A stretch of DNA of 64,000 nucleotides, from positions 13,825,001-13,889,000 of the forward strand of contig CM077594.1 of the NCBI GenBank assembly GCA_039654915.1, written 5' to 3'. The notes under the pieces are model-generated. The model saw only the letters and a program-made list of their open reading frames with translations, had not been told where the DNA came from and did no database searches. Of the stretch, positions 24,074 to 35,848 are shown one piece after another. The DNA comes from Aquilaria yunnanensis. Lineage: Eukaryota; Streptophyta; Magnoliopsida; Malvales; Thymelaeaceae. The position numbers were made by a program, and so were the translations under genes. Within the stretch, counting starts at the first letter, position 1. Each line of letters starts with the position of its first letter.

Positions 24074-24136
24074 CACGTGGCAGTTTAGATGCCACGTGGC
24101 AGTTTAGATGCCACGTGGCAGTTTAGGTGCCACGTA
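24074..24136. promoter_or_regulatory. Array of G-box motifs in the right TIR
   Basis: CACGTG occurs at 24,074, 24,093 and 24,112 with a degenerate CACGTA at 24,131: a perfect 19-base period, unit TGCCACGTGGCAGTTTAGA. The left TIR has only one CACGTG (23,278) and one TACGTG (23,259). G-boxes flanked by GCC/GGC are bound by plant bZIP and bHLH factors. The array lies about 250-300 bases upstream of the minus-strand RING-H2 frame. Regulatory use is inference. Confidence 0.55.
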
Positions 24137-24689
24137 GGCAATTTCCGTCTGAAATAACGCCTGAACTGACGGTAAGGACCAAAATAGGACACTTAAGTTG
24201 AGTTAGGGGACTTTAAGAGCCACTTTTTGAGTTAAGGGACCACATTAGGACGATCCTTAAAGTTAAGGGACTACATATGGATTTTACCCTGTTTACAAAT
24301 AATAGATCAGGATGATTGTATGTTATTTTTTTTATTTGTCTTGTCTTTTATCTGATTTCTTTTCAATTACTTATAAATTATTTTTTCAGGATTATCCTTG
24401 TTTACTTGAAAGGTTTAATTTAATCTGATTATCTTTATTTCATTTGATATAGTAGGAGATGTGTAGCATTATTGACTAGTTCATGTGTCCATATTATTCT
24501 TTAGTTTCCTATGTTATTGGTTTATAAGATATTGTTTACATATACTAAAAATTGAAATGAAGTACCTATTTATTAAAAAAAGAAAAAAGAAACTTTAAAA
24601 AGTTAATTACGTTGTATTAACTTTACCATGGTTATTGTGAACATATGTCTAATTAGACATAGAGGGTAATTTTACAAGTTTACCCTTCA

Positions 24690-25260
24690 CCCCAAATCAA
24701 AATTTTTTCTCTCCAATCGCCGTTTCTCCATTCTTTCCGGATCTCTCTCTGCCTCTCATCGTCACAACCACCGACCGCAGCTTTGTACTCTGTTCTCCAT
24801 CGCGCGCCGATCTCTGTCGAGCACCAAGAGAAGACAAGATCCGAGGCAAGGAGGCGATTCGAGGTGATCCAATGAGAGACGATGAGACGAACGATGCGAT
24901 CGGTGCGCAGATCGGTGAGCAAAGGAGATTGAGATCAGCGAGCGAAGGGGATCGACAGGATAGGCAGGTGAAAGGAGAGAACGGCGCGGCGAAGGTGAGA
25001 CCGGCAAGGGAAGGAGATCGGCGAGCAAAGATGGAGGCGCTAAGATCGGTGAGCGAAGATGGTGGCGGTGAGATCGGCGGATCAGCAGGTGAAAGGAGAG
25101 ATCAATGCGGCTGACGTGAGACCGGCAAGTGAAGGAGAGATCAGGGATTGAAAACGGTGGAGGTAAGATCGGTGAACAAAGAAAAGATCTACGAGTGAAG
25201 ATGGCGGCGATGAGATCGGCGAACAAAGAAGGAGATCGGCGTTTGAAGGAAACAGGCGTA
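24690..25260. repeat. Degenerate purine-rich minisatellite
   Basis: Repeated GAGATCGGCGAGCAAAG-like words at irregular spacing. All reading frames here are compositionally biased (Arg/Glu/Gly or Ser/His/Leu), so the 154-codon minus frame is not treated as a gene. Confidence 0.7.
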
Positions 25261-25261
25261 T

Positions 25262-25815
25262 TGGTCCAGACATTTTGTAATTTTTTTAAATGGTTATTTA
25301 GACACTTTTAGATATTAATTTGGACACTTTTAAATTTTTATTTAGACACTTGTTTTATTATTTTGTATACATATTTTTATTACGAAAATAAATTATTTAC
25401 ATATTACTTTAGACATTTTGTAACTTTTCTTTAGACACTTTTACAGATTCATTCAGACATTTTTTTATTATTTCAAATAGTTATTTTTTAAGAGAGTAAA
25501 TTGTTTACATATTGGTTTAGACACTTCTAAATATTTCTTAAGACATTTTTCGGTATCTATTCAGACACTTTTTACATAATTTTTTGGACACATTTGCTTA
25601 TCACTTTAGACACTTTTGCATGTTGATTTGAATACTTTTATATATTTAATCAGACACTTTTACATGTTTATTTAGACATTTTACAATATTCAATTAGACA
25701 CTTATTCTCATAACTTTAGACACTTTTAATTTAACCTTACAATAATTTGTCTTATATAACTTTGTAGACACTTCCACATACTATATTAGACACATTTACA
25801 TTCTATTGCAGACAC
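25262..25815. repeat. Dispersed TTTAGACACTTTTA repeat array
   Basis: The word GACACTTTT or a one-base variant, usually preceded by TTTA or ATTCA, appears around twenty times at intervals of about 20-35 bases. The array is AT-rich and non-coding. Confidence 0.8.
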
Positions 25816-25859
25816 CTTTGCTGTTCGGAAGCAACAAGGATGCGCTAGGAGGAAACGAT

Positions 25860-26070
25860 CAGAAGCAAGCTCCGACGGGTGATCGACGAGATCCGGCAGG
25901 TGACGATGAGATCCGCCGGCCGATCGACAAGATCCGGCGGGTGACGATGAGATCCGGCGGGTCACGACGAGATCCGGCAGCCGATCGACTAGATCCGGTG
26001 GCCGATCGACGAGATCCGGCGGGTGACGATTAGATCCGGCGGGTGACAACGAGATCCGACGAGATCCGGA
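25860..26070. repeat. GC-rich minisatellite, about 20-base unit
   Basis: Roughly ten units of GACGAGATCCGGCGGGTGA alternate with a variant containing GCCGATCGAC. Open frames on both strands are products of the repeat. Confidence 0.85.
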
Positions 26071-26336
26071 ACCGAGAAACTGTGAGATATGATGACTAAG
26101 ATCTGGAGGTGGTCATTGGAAGAGGAGATGGCAGTGGCGGCGGCGGTGGTTCATCGGAGGAGAAGACTGCGGCGACGGCGACAGAGGTGAGTTTTCAAAA
26201 GTTAGGGTGAGTTTTAGTCATGGGCAAATTAGTCAATTTATTTATTAAATTATGGGTTATATATAGAGAATTAGAGCTGGATTAGTATGTCTAATTAGAC
26301 ATATGTCTACAATATAATATCTAGTATTAACTTTAC

Positions 26337-27436
26337 GCTATCAACGAGGTGTCGGATGATGATGACTACAATACCATAGGCGGCTACATTGTGAGCCCAA
26401 GTTGATTGGCCCAAGGCAAGTAAAGGAACACGGCGAACCCTTGACCCTTCATCCCCCTCATACAGAAAGTTTATAATTATAAGTTGCAATTAATTGTTTG
26501 CATGCAAAATTGAATGATGTTATATTATTCTGATTTTGCATTTAATGAAATCTTTAAATGAATGGTAAATCATGTGAATTCCTGATTTGTATTCTAATAA
26601 GGTAAAGTACATTATAAAATTGTGGGCATGCCTTCATCAAATTGAGAAACAACATAGATCAAGTTCATTTAACACTAAATTAGACTAATATAAATGAGTT
26701 ATTGTTATTTTTATGATTTATTTTGTCCAAGAAGTATCATTTAAAATTAATATTATATAGGTATAACAATCAATTGAAAAATAATTTTATAATATAGTTA
26801 AATTTTTTATGAGCTCTTTACATACTCTATGTAAAAAAATTAATAAAACTTTAATCAAATTATTAACAAAAATATATTATTCAATAGATTATTATACTTA
26901 TATCTTATTAGTTTTCAAATGATATTAGTTCTAAATAAAATATAAATCATTTCAAATTAATTCAACTTAATGCTAAATGATCTAAGTCTTAAGTTTAACT
27001 CAATTGATAAAGGTGAATTCACCCTAATTTTACTCTCGGATGTATTTGGGCTCTTACAAATACATGGTTGCTTTTGTTGGCATTGTGAATAAAAACTATG
27101 AACGTATAAGGTTGGGCAGAAGAATAGAAAGGGGCCTATTAATAAGAAGACATTGGTCCATAAATCATCTTTAAAACTCTAGAACTATTTTTGATATGTT
27201 ACAATTCCGTGTATAAAAAAAAAATTAACAAGTTTGAATAAAGCATAAGTAGTGCTAGCTATAAAGATTCACGAACGCCCTAAGTTTAACAGTTGTTTCA
27301 GGGGTTTAAGATTCAGTCCTCATTTCCCTTAACTTTGCATAATATAAGATGTACCAAGAAAAAAACAAAACAAGCAGTCGAAATTGTGCACTTCCAAAAA
27401 AAAAAAAATTAAACAAGGTTGAGTTGGCAAAGAGTC
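26337..27436. other. AT-rich intergenic DNA with possible SINE traces
   Basis: No gene. Two short stretches (about 26,995-27,060 and 27,284-27,350) read like decayed SINE heads, the second with a B-box-like AGATTCAGTCC. Too degenerate to be sure. Confidence 0.3.
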
Positions 27437-27782
27437 ATACACCCTTTGTCCTATAAAGAATGATGCTTTTTCTCTTGGTACAAATATTAGAATGTGTATA
27501 GTTTATGATATTTTTTCATTTATCCTTGAAACTAAAATAAAAAAAAAGTTTTTTTTAGGTTATGTGTAGTAAGAGTTTAAATGATGATTTTAAAAAAATT
27601 TCTTTAGAGTTTTGTGTGATTAAAGTTTTATTAAATATTAAAAAAATGATTTCTTTTTCAGGTTTTGTGTAATCATAGTTTAAATTATGATAATAAGATA
27701 AATTACATGTTAAAAATTTTCTTAAAAAACACTCATCTTTTTGGAAAAAAAAAATACGTTCATCCTTTTTGGAAGGGCAAGT
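27437..27782. mobile_element. Stowaway-like MITE (degenerate)
   Basis: The left end CCCTTTGTCCTATAAAG with GATGC nearby is mirrored at the right by GTTCATCCTTTTTGGAAGGG. A GGTTTTGTGTAAT-type internal segment is repeated at 27,558, 27,608 and 27,661. Non-coding. Confidence 0.5.
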
Positions 27783-28027
27783 ATAAAAAAGATTAATCAT
27801 TAATTGTTTTGACTTCCTAAGGACTAAGCAAAGCCCTAATTGGCTAGTTCCACCCTTAAAATCCCATCGACTTTATCTCCTTCCTCCAATGTCCTATCCA
27901 AAAAATACTGGAAACACTTTCTACGAATGTTAAATATTTTCAATCAAAGTTTTATACGATATACATACATACATACATACATACATAATACAGATGTTAA
28001 TAGAACTCATTTAAAGTACTCTTTTAA

Positions 28028-28061
<34 letters not shown>

Positions 28062-29330
28062 AGTATAATGTGAACGTTCACATCGTACACATCAAAACGA
28101 GAAACAAGAAATTGAAAGGAAATCTTGGGGCAAGACACAATACATATGAAAGAAGCATGCACGAAACTTCGCCAATTGTTCTTTCTAACGCAAAACAATG
28201 TTTATTAGTTACAAATTTTTCTTGGTGTGTAATGAACTAGACCATACGTACAAAAGTGGAGGCAGCTCCTTTTCTTATCCTTGTAAAAGTTTTTAAATTT
28301 TGGTGACAACACTTTCGCTATTCCGTTTCACATTAATAAGATATATTTTTTTCTATTTTATTTGATTGGGGAAATTTATAATATCGCTTCAAAGTTAATA
28401 TCCTATTTATTTTATTATTACTTTATGAACAACATTTTTATAGAAAACAATAAAATTTTGTATTTTTAAATTTTAACTTATATAAATAGTATTAGTAAAA
28501 ATAATTTTACAACAAAATTTCTAAAATTTATTTTTGAAAATTTGAATTTTAATTATGTATATTTCGAATAGAAAATATGTCTATATAAAATGAAATTTTT
28601 AGTATTGTTCTAAAAAAATTCCTGCCTCACCAAGTAGTTCCAAGGCAAATGAGTACTTCTAACTGAAAAATTTCAGATCAATTATAAATTAATTAAGTTG
28701 ATTTGAACTTCTCAGTATTCTCTAATTAAGTAATGTATTCTCTTTCTGTTATCCTATCGTATTTTGAGTATATAGCTCAGGGGGGCTTAACCCATAACCA
28801 CCACTAAGTTCTCAAAATATTTTTAGCTTCATATATATATATATGGATTACAAAAAAGGAAACTTAAATAAATAAAGACATCTCACATAAAAGGAAAAAA
28901 TTAATTGATTCTCAGTATAAAAACGATAACAAGCTGATTAATAAACATACTAGAGGAATTAAACTAAAAAAATTCCTTTTTTCAATGTGTTTGTCCCTAA
29001 AAATTCCTTTTCAATTATGTTAGCTAGAATATCCTTTTTTATTATCCTGAGAAATACGGTAAATAACAGTAGGAGTAAAAAGGTAATTGTCATACTGTAA
29101 TAAAATTTCCAAGTTGCGCTTATGATGACGTAGTAGCCGTCGGACCCCTCCGCGCAGCTGCTCAAAACTCGTCGCGGAATACGTGGCGACCAAGGCACAG
29201 AGCGTGGTGACACCCCCCCATAGTCGCGCGTGGAATGAAGAGGAAGGCGACTGATTATGACCAAGAATCAAAAAAACGGAGCAGGCAGGCGCTGGCTGGG
29301 GCGGACTCACTTGCACCCACCACCACCCTG
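27783..29330. other. Intergenic region upstream of GINT1
   Basis: Contains an (ATAC)n tract at 27,960-27,986 and a (TTA)n tract at 28,026-28,058. The last 230 bases (29,100-29,330) turn GC-richer, as expected of a plant promoter. No other gene is supported. Confidence 0.5.
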
Positions 29331-29660
29331 GCGCCTATTTATTCACAGCACAAACGCTCACAATTGCGCGTATGTAGAGTGAGAAAGTGAGAGAGAGAGA
29401 GAAAATCGAAGACATAAAGAAGAACAAAGTTTGAACAAAATTGAAAAAGAATTAGGGAGAGGGAGAGATATATCAAATTTTGAAAGCTTTTCAGAGGCAA
29501 GAGGTTCTGATTCTTCAGTTTTTTTCTCTTTGAACTTGTGGGTAGAGCAGAAGTGAGTCGGATACGGAGGGATTTTATTGCGAGGTTGAATTTCGAGAAA
29601 ATGGTTGCGGTTCAAGGTGGTGAAACGGCGGCCTGAGAGAAGAGGAGTAGCTCGGCGACT
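29331..29660 (+). promoter_or_regulatory. GINT1 core promoter and 5' leader
   Basis: A TATA-like TATTTATT at 29,336-29,343 lies about 30 bases before a likely start region near 29,370, and a GA-rich tract (29,386-29,402) follows in the presumed leader. The leader runs to the ATG at 29,661. Placement is by motif only. Confidence 0.4.
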
Positions 29661-32600
29661 ATGGTGGTGACCGGCGGCGGTGGAAACGCTGGAGGCGGCG
29701 GAAGCTGGTGGATGAGGTGGCAGAATTCCTGCGGTTCTCAGACTCATGGTCATGGAGGGGGTAATAGTGGTGGTAGCGGCGGTGGAGTTAGTCAGGGGCG
29801 GCGGCTGTTTGCGTCTGGAGTGGTTTTTTTCTTGGGGTGCTTCGTGGCATATAGTTTGATCGCGGCGGCGTACGCCTGGCTGGCTTTCAGGCCGTCATTT
29901 TCTTGGTCCGCCGACGAGAGTTCGGTGCAGCCCCGGCTCGGTTGCCGGGAGGATGGTGAGGGTTCTTGGTCAATTGGTGTTTTCTACGGCGGCTCTCCGT
30001 TCTCACTAAAACCCATTGAGACGGTAAACTTTGTTTTATTTATTGTTGATTTTTTCTAATTTTCTTGCACATCATTGAAACTGCAAGCTTATTTCGCTTT
30101 GATTTTTTTTTTTTTTTCCGTTTATTAGTTTTTCTACTCTGCCATTTTTTTATTGAAAAAGAAAATTTTGAAATGTGAAGTAGTTTTCTTTTTAACTTTT
30201 GCCCCCCCCCCCCCCCCCCCCCCCTGTTTTTCCCCTTGGTCGTTTTCTTTATCTTTGAAACAATTGGGTCTTAGTCTATTTTTTTCTTTGGCTGACTTGG
30301 TTTTGAAGCTTTTTGTGCAGCTCACATGTTTCTGAGGCAGTCCATATCTATCCTTTGAATTTTCCTTTTTCTTTTCATTTTATTTTTCATTTTTTTTTCT
30401 TGTGATACGATGATGATAATTTTTGAATTTTTTTTTCGGGTACCCGTATTAATTAAGTATTAGATTAGAAAATTGCCTTGTGCCTTGGAATTTGAGTTGG
30501 ACTAAGCTCTTTCTGTTTTGTTCTTTTCTGGTGTGGATTTGTTTGTTTTCTTGAGCCTTGTGTTTTGTTGTGTTTTGATATCTGGGTTGATTCTGGTGCA
30601 GGCGAACATATGGAGGAATGAGAGTGCGGCCTGGCCAGTGGCTAATCCAGTCGTCACATGCGCTTCAGTTTCTGATTCTGGATTCCCTAGCAATTTTGTT
30701 GCTGATCCTTTCCTTTATATTCAGGTACCACTTCCATTAATTTTACTGCTTTTTTTTTTTTTGTAGAAATGTGACAATTGACATAAAATATTCCACTGTT
30801 TCATGCAACTAGTCTTTAGCTGTTTTAATCCTCCTTGTTGCTGTTGATGATGGTTGGTTGTCTTCTAATCTCGGTTGGCAGACATTATTTAATGTTGTTT
30901 TGGGACCAAATATCGCTACTTTTTCTCTCTCTCCTTTTAAAGAGAAAGTTTTGCTTTTTCTTGAATACAAATGTGTACGTAATTTTTTTTCCTGCAGTAA
31001 ATTACTTCAATAAGATAATTCAGTGAGTGGGAGAGATTCCCAGGTGAATGGAAAGTTGGTTACTGCTGGGCTTGTGGATTTGATTGTCGTTTCGATGTGC
31101 CAGCCAACTTAGATACTTTGTTGACCCTTTATTTTATTTTTCCCAAGTCTTTTGCTGCCAATTGATGGGTTAATGGGGTGAGACAGGTGCTGACTTCATA
31201 ATACCATAAAAGGTTACTGCTGAACTTTACATCCAGATATTCTTAGTTGTGTCCCTCTGTTGCTTTTTGTTGATCTGAGTTCGAATTTATGGCATCTGAG
31301 CAAAGATGTCTTCCTTTTTTAGCCTGTAAGATTTGCATCTACGTGTATAGCCTGATGTTTTTTACATGGGTTTCTTTGCTTTTCTTTTGTTTTAAAGGTT
31401 TTGTTTTTGTTTTTTCTTAACCTCATTTCTCATGATAACAAGGAGCTTATTAGGTAAAAAAATTTTATGATACAATGTTTCGTAATTTTTTGCAATTTTG
31501 AAACTGAAAACTGTTTGCTAACTCTAGTGGGCCCTAACAAAACGCAGATGGTGCTGGAGTTTGGGTCAACTTCTACCCACTAGTATTTATGAAGTTCCTC
31601 TTTTTTGCCAGTACTACTTATTCATAAGGGGGAGCTGGGACCATTTCAAGATGTTTTGCTTTACCTGTTTTGCATTATTGATTTAATACTGGGCAATTCT
31701 ATAATCAATGACTTCTATATCCATATCTTCAAAAAGGTGAAAACGGTATGCTGAGTCCAGGCTATTCATGTGGGAGTCCAAAATTCGGAGGAAACGAAGC
31801 TCCTCCTTCTTGTGATTCATCTTTTGTTTGTTGTTGTTTGCTTACATGGAATAAGACAACATTACCTATCACTTGAAAGATGACAGGGTGGCCTATATGC
31901 CAGGCTTTCCAATGCTTAATACTGATTTTGTCTGATGGACCGATTCCTCATGCAAACCAGCCTTCTTCTTTGCTTATTGATGTCCTTTTTGTTTCTCAAT
32001 TTTCTTTTCCAGTTATGTCTATGGAGTTATAATGGGTCTTGTTTCTTTTGTATTGGAGCCTATTCTTCTCACTGTTACTTAAGTTCTTACTCATGTTTGC
32101 TTCATCCTTGTCTCTTAATCGTCCAGGGAGATACGCTATATCTGTTTTATGAAACCAAGAACTCCTTGACTATGCAAGGGGATATTGGAGTTGCAAAAAG
32201 CGTAGACAATGGTGCAACCTGGCAGCAGTTGGGCATAGCCTTGGATGAGGACTGGCATCTTTCTTATCCTTACGTCTTCAACTACCTTGGAAATGTAAGA
32301 TTATGCAACCTTTTGTCTCTTCAGTTCACATAGACATTACTATGTTTGTGATACCGCCATCTACCATTTGTATAACAATGAATTAAATGGCCCCACCAAT
32401 TAAATTTACATGGTTCTGTTTGGTTGCTGATGATGAACATAGTGATTAGGATTGATAAGTAACATCATCTGAGAATACTGAAAGGAAACATGAAGCATAG
32501 CATAAGAGCGTGAAGGGAGAATCTTAATTGGTTCAGCAACTCATGTAAGATATGATGCTAAGAAGGGTGGTTCTCATTAGAATATGGATATTATCATACT

Positions 32601-34325
32601 ATCCGCACGAGCTGATTGATTCTTTTATTGTTTTATTTCCAGATATATATGATGCCTGAGGGCAGTCAGAAGGGGCAGCTACGCCTCTATAGAGCAATTG
32701 ATTTCCCCTTAAAGTGGAAGCTGGACAGAGTTATGATCAAGAAACCTCTTGTTGATACCGTTATGATCAATCGTGATGGGAGATACTGGCTTTTTGGTTC
32801 TGACCATAGTGCCTTTGGAGCCCAGAAGAATGGACAGCTTGAGATATGGTATAGCAGCTCTCCTCTTGGACCGTGGACACCACACAAGAAAAACCCCATC
32901 TATAATATAGATAAGAGTTTTGGGGCTCGAAATGGTGGTAGGCCATTTGTTTACAATGGAAACCTTTATCGAATTGGTCAAGATTGTGGTGAAACCTATG
33001 GCCGAAGAGTACGCATCTTCAAGGTGGAAACTTTAACCAGGGATCATTATAAGGAAGTTGAAGTCCAATTTCCGTTTGAAGAGCCAAATAAGGGGCGAAA
33101 TGCTTGGAATGGTGCCCGTTACCACCACCTTGATGTGCAGCAGTTGAGTTCTGGTGAGTGGATTGCAGTTATGGACGGGGATAGAGTACCATCAGGAGAC
33201 TCAGTCCATCGTTTTATCCTCGGCTGCACTTCTGTTGCTGCAGTTGTTGGCCTTGTTGTTTTGTTGGGTGTCCTGTTGGGGGTAGTGAATTGCATTATCC
33301 CTCTAAACTGGTGTGCAGATTATTCGGGGAAAAGAAGCGACAATCTTCTCACCTGGGAGAAGGCAGATCTGTTTTCTTCTAAGGTAAGGAAATTCTGCTG
33401 CCGCTTAAACAGGGTACCAGTAGTACTACGAGGCAGGATAAAACCAAACACCTGTACTGGAAGGTTGGCTTTGGCTCTAATTTTTGCTATTGGAGTTGCA
33501 TTTATGTGCTCTGGGGTTAAGTACATCTATGGAGGAAGTGGTGCCCTAGAGCCTTACTCATTCAATCGTCATTACTCTCAATTCACAATGTTGACAATGA
33601 CATATGATGCTCGTATCTGGAATCTGAAGATGTATGTCAAGCATTACTCCAGGTGTGCATCAGTGAAAGAGATTGTTGTTGTATGGAACAAGGGCACCCC
33701 TCCTAACTTGAGCGACTTGGACTCGGCTGTACCCATCAGGATCCGAGTTGAGAAACAGAATTCACTGAATAATAGATTCAAGATGGATCCATCAATAAAT
33801 ACGCGTGCGGTTCTTGAACTTGATGATGATATCATGATGAGTTGTGATGATATTGAGCGTGGATTTAGGGTGTGGCGACAACATCCAGATAGGATTGTCG
33901 GGTTCTATCCGCGCTATGTCGATCAAAACAGACTGAAGTACAGAGGAGAGAAGTATGCACGTAAACATGGCGGCTATAATGTGATCCTCACTGGTGCAGC
34001 TTTCATTGATAGCCAGCTTGCATTCAAGAGGTACTGGAGTGATGAAGCCAAGGCAGGGAGAGAGGTAGTTGACAAGTTGTTCAACTGTGAAGATGTGTTG
34101 TTGAACTTCTTGTATGCAAATTCAAGCTCATCAAAAACCGTTGAATATGTGAGACCGGCATGGGCAATTGATACGTCAAAGTTCACCGGGGCAGCAATCA
34201 GCAAGAACACCCAGGTGCACTACAAAATTAGAAGCAAATGCCTTTCCACGTTCACAGAAATGTATGGCAGTCTGGGAGGGCGGAAGTCGGAATTTAATGG
34301 CCGGAAGGATGGCTGGGATCTATAA
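29661..34325 (+). CDS. GINT1: Glucosamine inositolphosphorylceramide transferase 1 (GT64)
   Basis: The enzyme adds an N-acetylglucosamine/glucosamine residue to the glucuronosyl inositolphosphorylceramide headgroup of plant sphingolipids (GIPCs) in the Golgi. Exons: 29,661-30,023, 30,602-30,724, 32,127-32,294 and 32,643-34,325. All introns are GT-AG in phase 0, giving 778 residues, close to the roughly 765 of the Arabidopsis protein. Residues 1-48 are Gly-rich; a membrane anchor spans about 50-75. A beta-propeller-like region follows (about 120-400, with NGGRPFVYNGNLYR and HHLDV). Further hydrophobic segments lie at about 409-441 and 493-509, then a GT64 (exostosin-like) domain to the end, with the metal-binding DDD at 612-614 in LELDDDIMMSCDD. 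No internal stop or frameshift. Exon 4 alone encodes 560 residues. Intron 1 carries a run of 23 C. An AATGAA-type polyadenylation signal near 34,435 is plausible. Confidence 0.96.
30202..30224. repeat. (C)23 homopolymer in GINT1 intron 1
   Basis: An uninterrupted run of 23 C, rare in plant introns. It is prone to length error in sequencing. Confidence 0.95.
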
Positions 34326-34984
34326 CAGCAGGTCCAGGTCATTTCCTTGGCTCCTTACGTTCTCGGTTGTCCATCCTGAACGCTAAGGTCAATTCTTGCT
34401 TCTGTCTAACTTGTGAATGTGAGCTTCAAATATATGAATGAAATAGCCAAATGTACATTAATTTTGAACTTTTTGTTTTCTTGTACCTCAAGTTAATACA
34501 TAGTGCATTTGGATTTGAAAGAGAGATTTTCTTTGGCCGGTTTATGAAGTGCAGCTAAAGTAGTTGTGCTCGAAAATGAAATGATACGAGTTTCACATGT
34601 TTGAGAAGAATTAGACTGGACCACACTAGGATTTGACAGACCAATAAAACGACACAATTTGGTTTGTTATAACAGTTTAATCAAAATGAAAATGACGAAT
34701 TGAGCCGAAGTTTTGCTTTAGTGAATAGTGATACCTTTAAATTTAGGAAGATTCTAAAATACATGACCCGTAATCATACCCCCTCTTTTTCCACCATTGG
34801 CTTCAAAGATTAAATGTTTTTAAAACATTATTTTACAGCTATAACTTTAAATCTTTTGACACTCTAGTCCCTAGAGTTTATCTTCAGTCTTATTTCTTTT
34901 ATTTAAGAATTGGTCAGACTTCCAAAGCTTTTTTCTTTTAGTAATTAAATATTATTGTTAAAATCTTTCCAAGAATATTACCCA
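34326..34984. other. GINT1 3' UTR and downstream spacer
   Basis: Includes the 3' UTR, likely ending near 34,460-34,490, and AT-rich DNA before the viral insertion. Confidence 0.5.
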
Positions 34985-35848
34985 AGTCACATAGCAACCG
35001 TAAGACCCGTTGTTGGGTTGAAAGAGCAGTAAGATTGCGTAAAACGTTAACAGATATCTAGGAAAGGCTTTAACACTAAACCATAATTACTAACGGATAA
35101 AATCTTTAGAAGTTTGGTTAAGTCATCTTCAAAGAGAAAAGAAGAATAGGAAACTATGAGAAATAGAAGACTAAAAACTCACAAGCTATACTCATCTGAG
35201 ATGTCAAGAAAAAATAGGGAAATTATAATATCCCCAAGATGGATAAATGAGAAGTTTATCAAAAGGGAATTTTTGATTTCAGAATAACATATGCCATTAA
35301 AATGGTATAAAAAATTGTTCCTATAATGGAAGAAGATCACATATTTGAATTGTTTTCAAAATACATGATCAAAGATCATCTAGAAAACAATTACAACTAC
35401 TTGCACATTGGTTTGGTATAGTTTGCGTTAAAACCCTTAACAAGAAATGGTTTAAACGCTTTTGTGATAATCACGTTAAGAGATCAAAGACACAATAAGT
35501 TTTCTTATTCGCTTTTGGGTATTGTTGAATCGAGTCTTTGCGATAGGCTGATTTACTTCAACTGTCACCCAAACTTCACTATGTCTTTAACATATCCTCA
35601 CATAATGAAAGTGTTAACCGCAAACATCATGACATCATAGAATCTCGCCTTGGTCTACGGAATTTACTATAAGGTGATGATAACCCAGATTGAGCCGAAG
35701 GCTTTAGAATTCGACATGTGAGGAGAAACTTTACTTTTAAAAGCAAACACAGAAAAGAGTAATGTTGTTGTTCCTAAACCGATTAAATGGAAGGACATCA
35801 AACTCCTAGAAAAAATGAATTTTTCAAAATGAAAACCCATAAAAACTA
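34985..35848 (+). pseudogene. Viral movement protein, N-terminal and core part
   Basis: Scattered frames on the plus strand resemble the 30K-superfamily movement protein that opens ORF1 of florendoviruses; these proteins form tubules through plasmodesmata. A likely start region lies near 35,157. The core, about 35,400-35,690, matches in pattern (a Gly-Leu-Val stretch, a Cys-Asn-rich stretch, then a Tyr-Arg-rich strand) but is broken by several stops and shifts. The minus-strand ORF at 35,667-35,912 is antisense noise. The TIR element ends this segment. Confidence 0.65.

Larger units (their letters stand above)
23106..24289. mobile_element. Pack-MULE-like element carrying a RING-H2 sequence
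   Basis: The element starts GGGTAAAATCC and ends GGATTTTACCC. Its inverted repeats are about 350 bases long and nearly identical, running inward to the CCGTCCGCCGCCCACCGT words. It is flanked by TGTTTATAAA (23,096-23,105) and TGTTTACAAA (24,290-24,299), a 10-base target duplication with one mismatch. The core encodes a host-type RING-H2 protein and no transposase. Long TIRs, a 9-11-base duplication and host coding sequence inside are the definition of a Pack-MULE. Confidence 0.88.
24614..26336. mobile_element. TIR element packed with minisatellites
   Basis: Exact 20-base inverted repeats, ACATATGTCTAATTAGACAT at 24,641-24,660 and its complement at 26,287-26,306, bound the element; weaker pairing extends outward. 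A 13-base direct repeat, GTATTAACTTTAC, lies just outside on both sides (24,614-24,626 and 26,324-26,336) and may be the target-site duplication. Inside are, in order, a GC-rich purine minisatellite, an AT-rich GACACTTTT repeat array and a second GC-rich minisatellite. No transposase. The superfamily is uncertain. Confidence 0.65.

Noticed and set aside
24762..25226. 154-codon minus-strand open frame
   Set aside because: It lies in a purine/pyrimidine-biased minisatellite; the peptide is low-complexity Ser/His/Arg/Leu and is matched by open frames on the other strand.
25262..26070. CRISPR-like regularly spaced repeats
   Set aside because: Repeat units are degenerate, spacers are themselves repeat-derived, and the sequence is plant nuclear DNA; these are minisatellites.
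29358..29753. 131-codon minus-strand frame overlapping the start of GINT1
   Set aside because: It is antisense to the GINT1 leader and the Gly-rich first exon; GC bias and the GA tract explain its openness.
31270..31290. tRNA B-box-like GAGTTCGAATTTA in GINT1 intron 2
   Set aside because: No A box or cloverleaf can be drawn around it.
30725..32126. Open frames in GINT1 intron 2 (for example 30,835-31,026 and 31,935-32,126)
   Set aside because: Leu/Phe/Ser-rich frames typical of T-rich introns; they are not needed for a continuous GINT1 protein.
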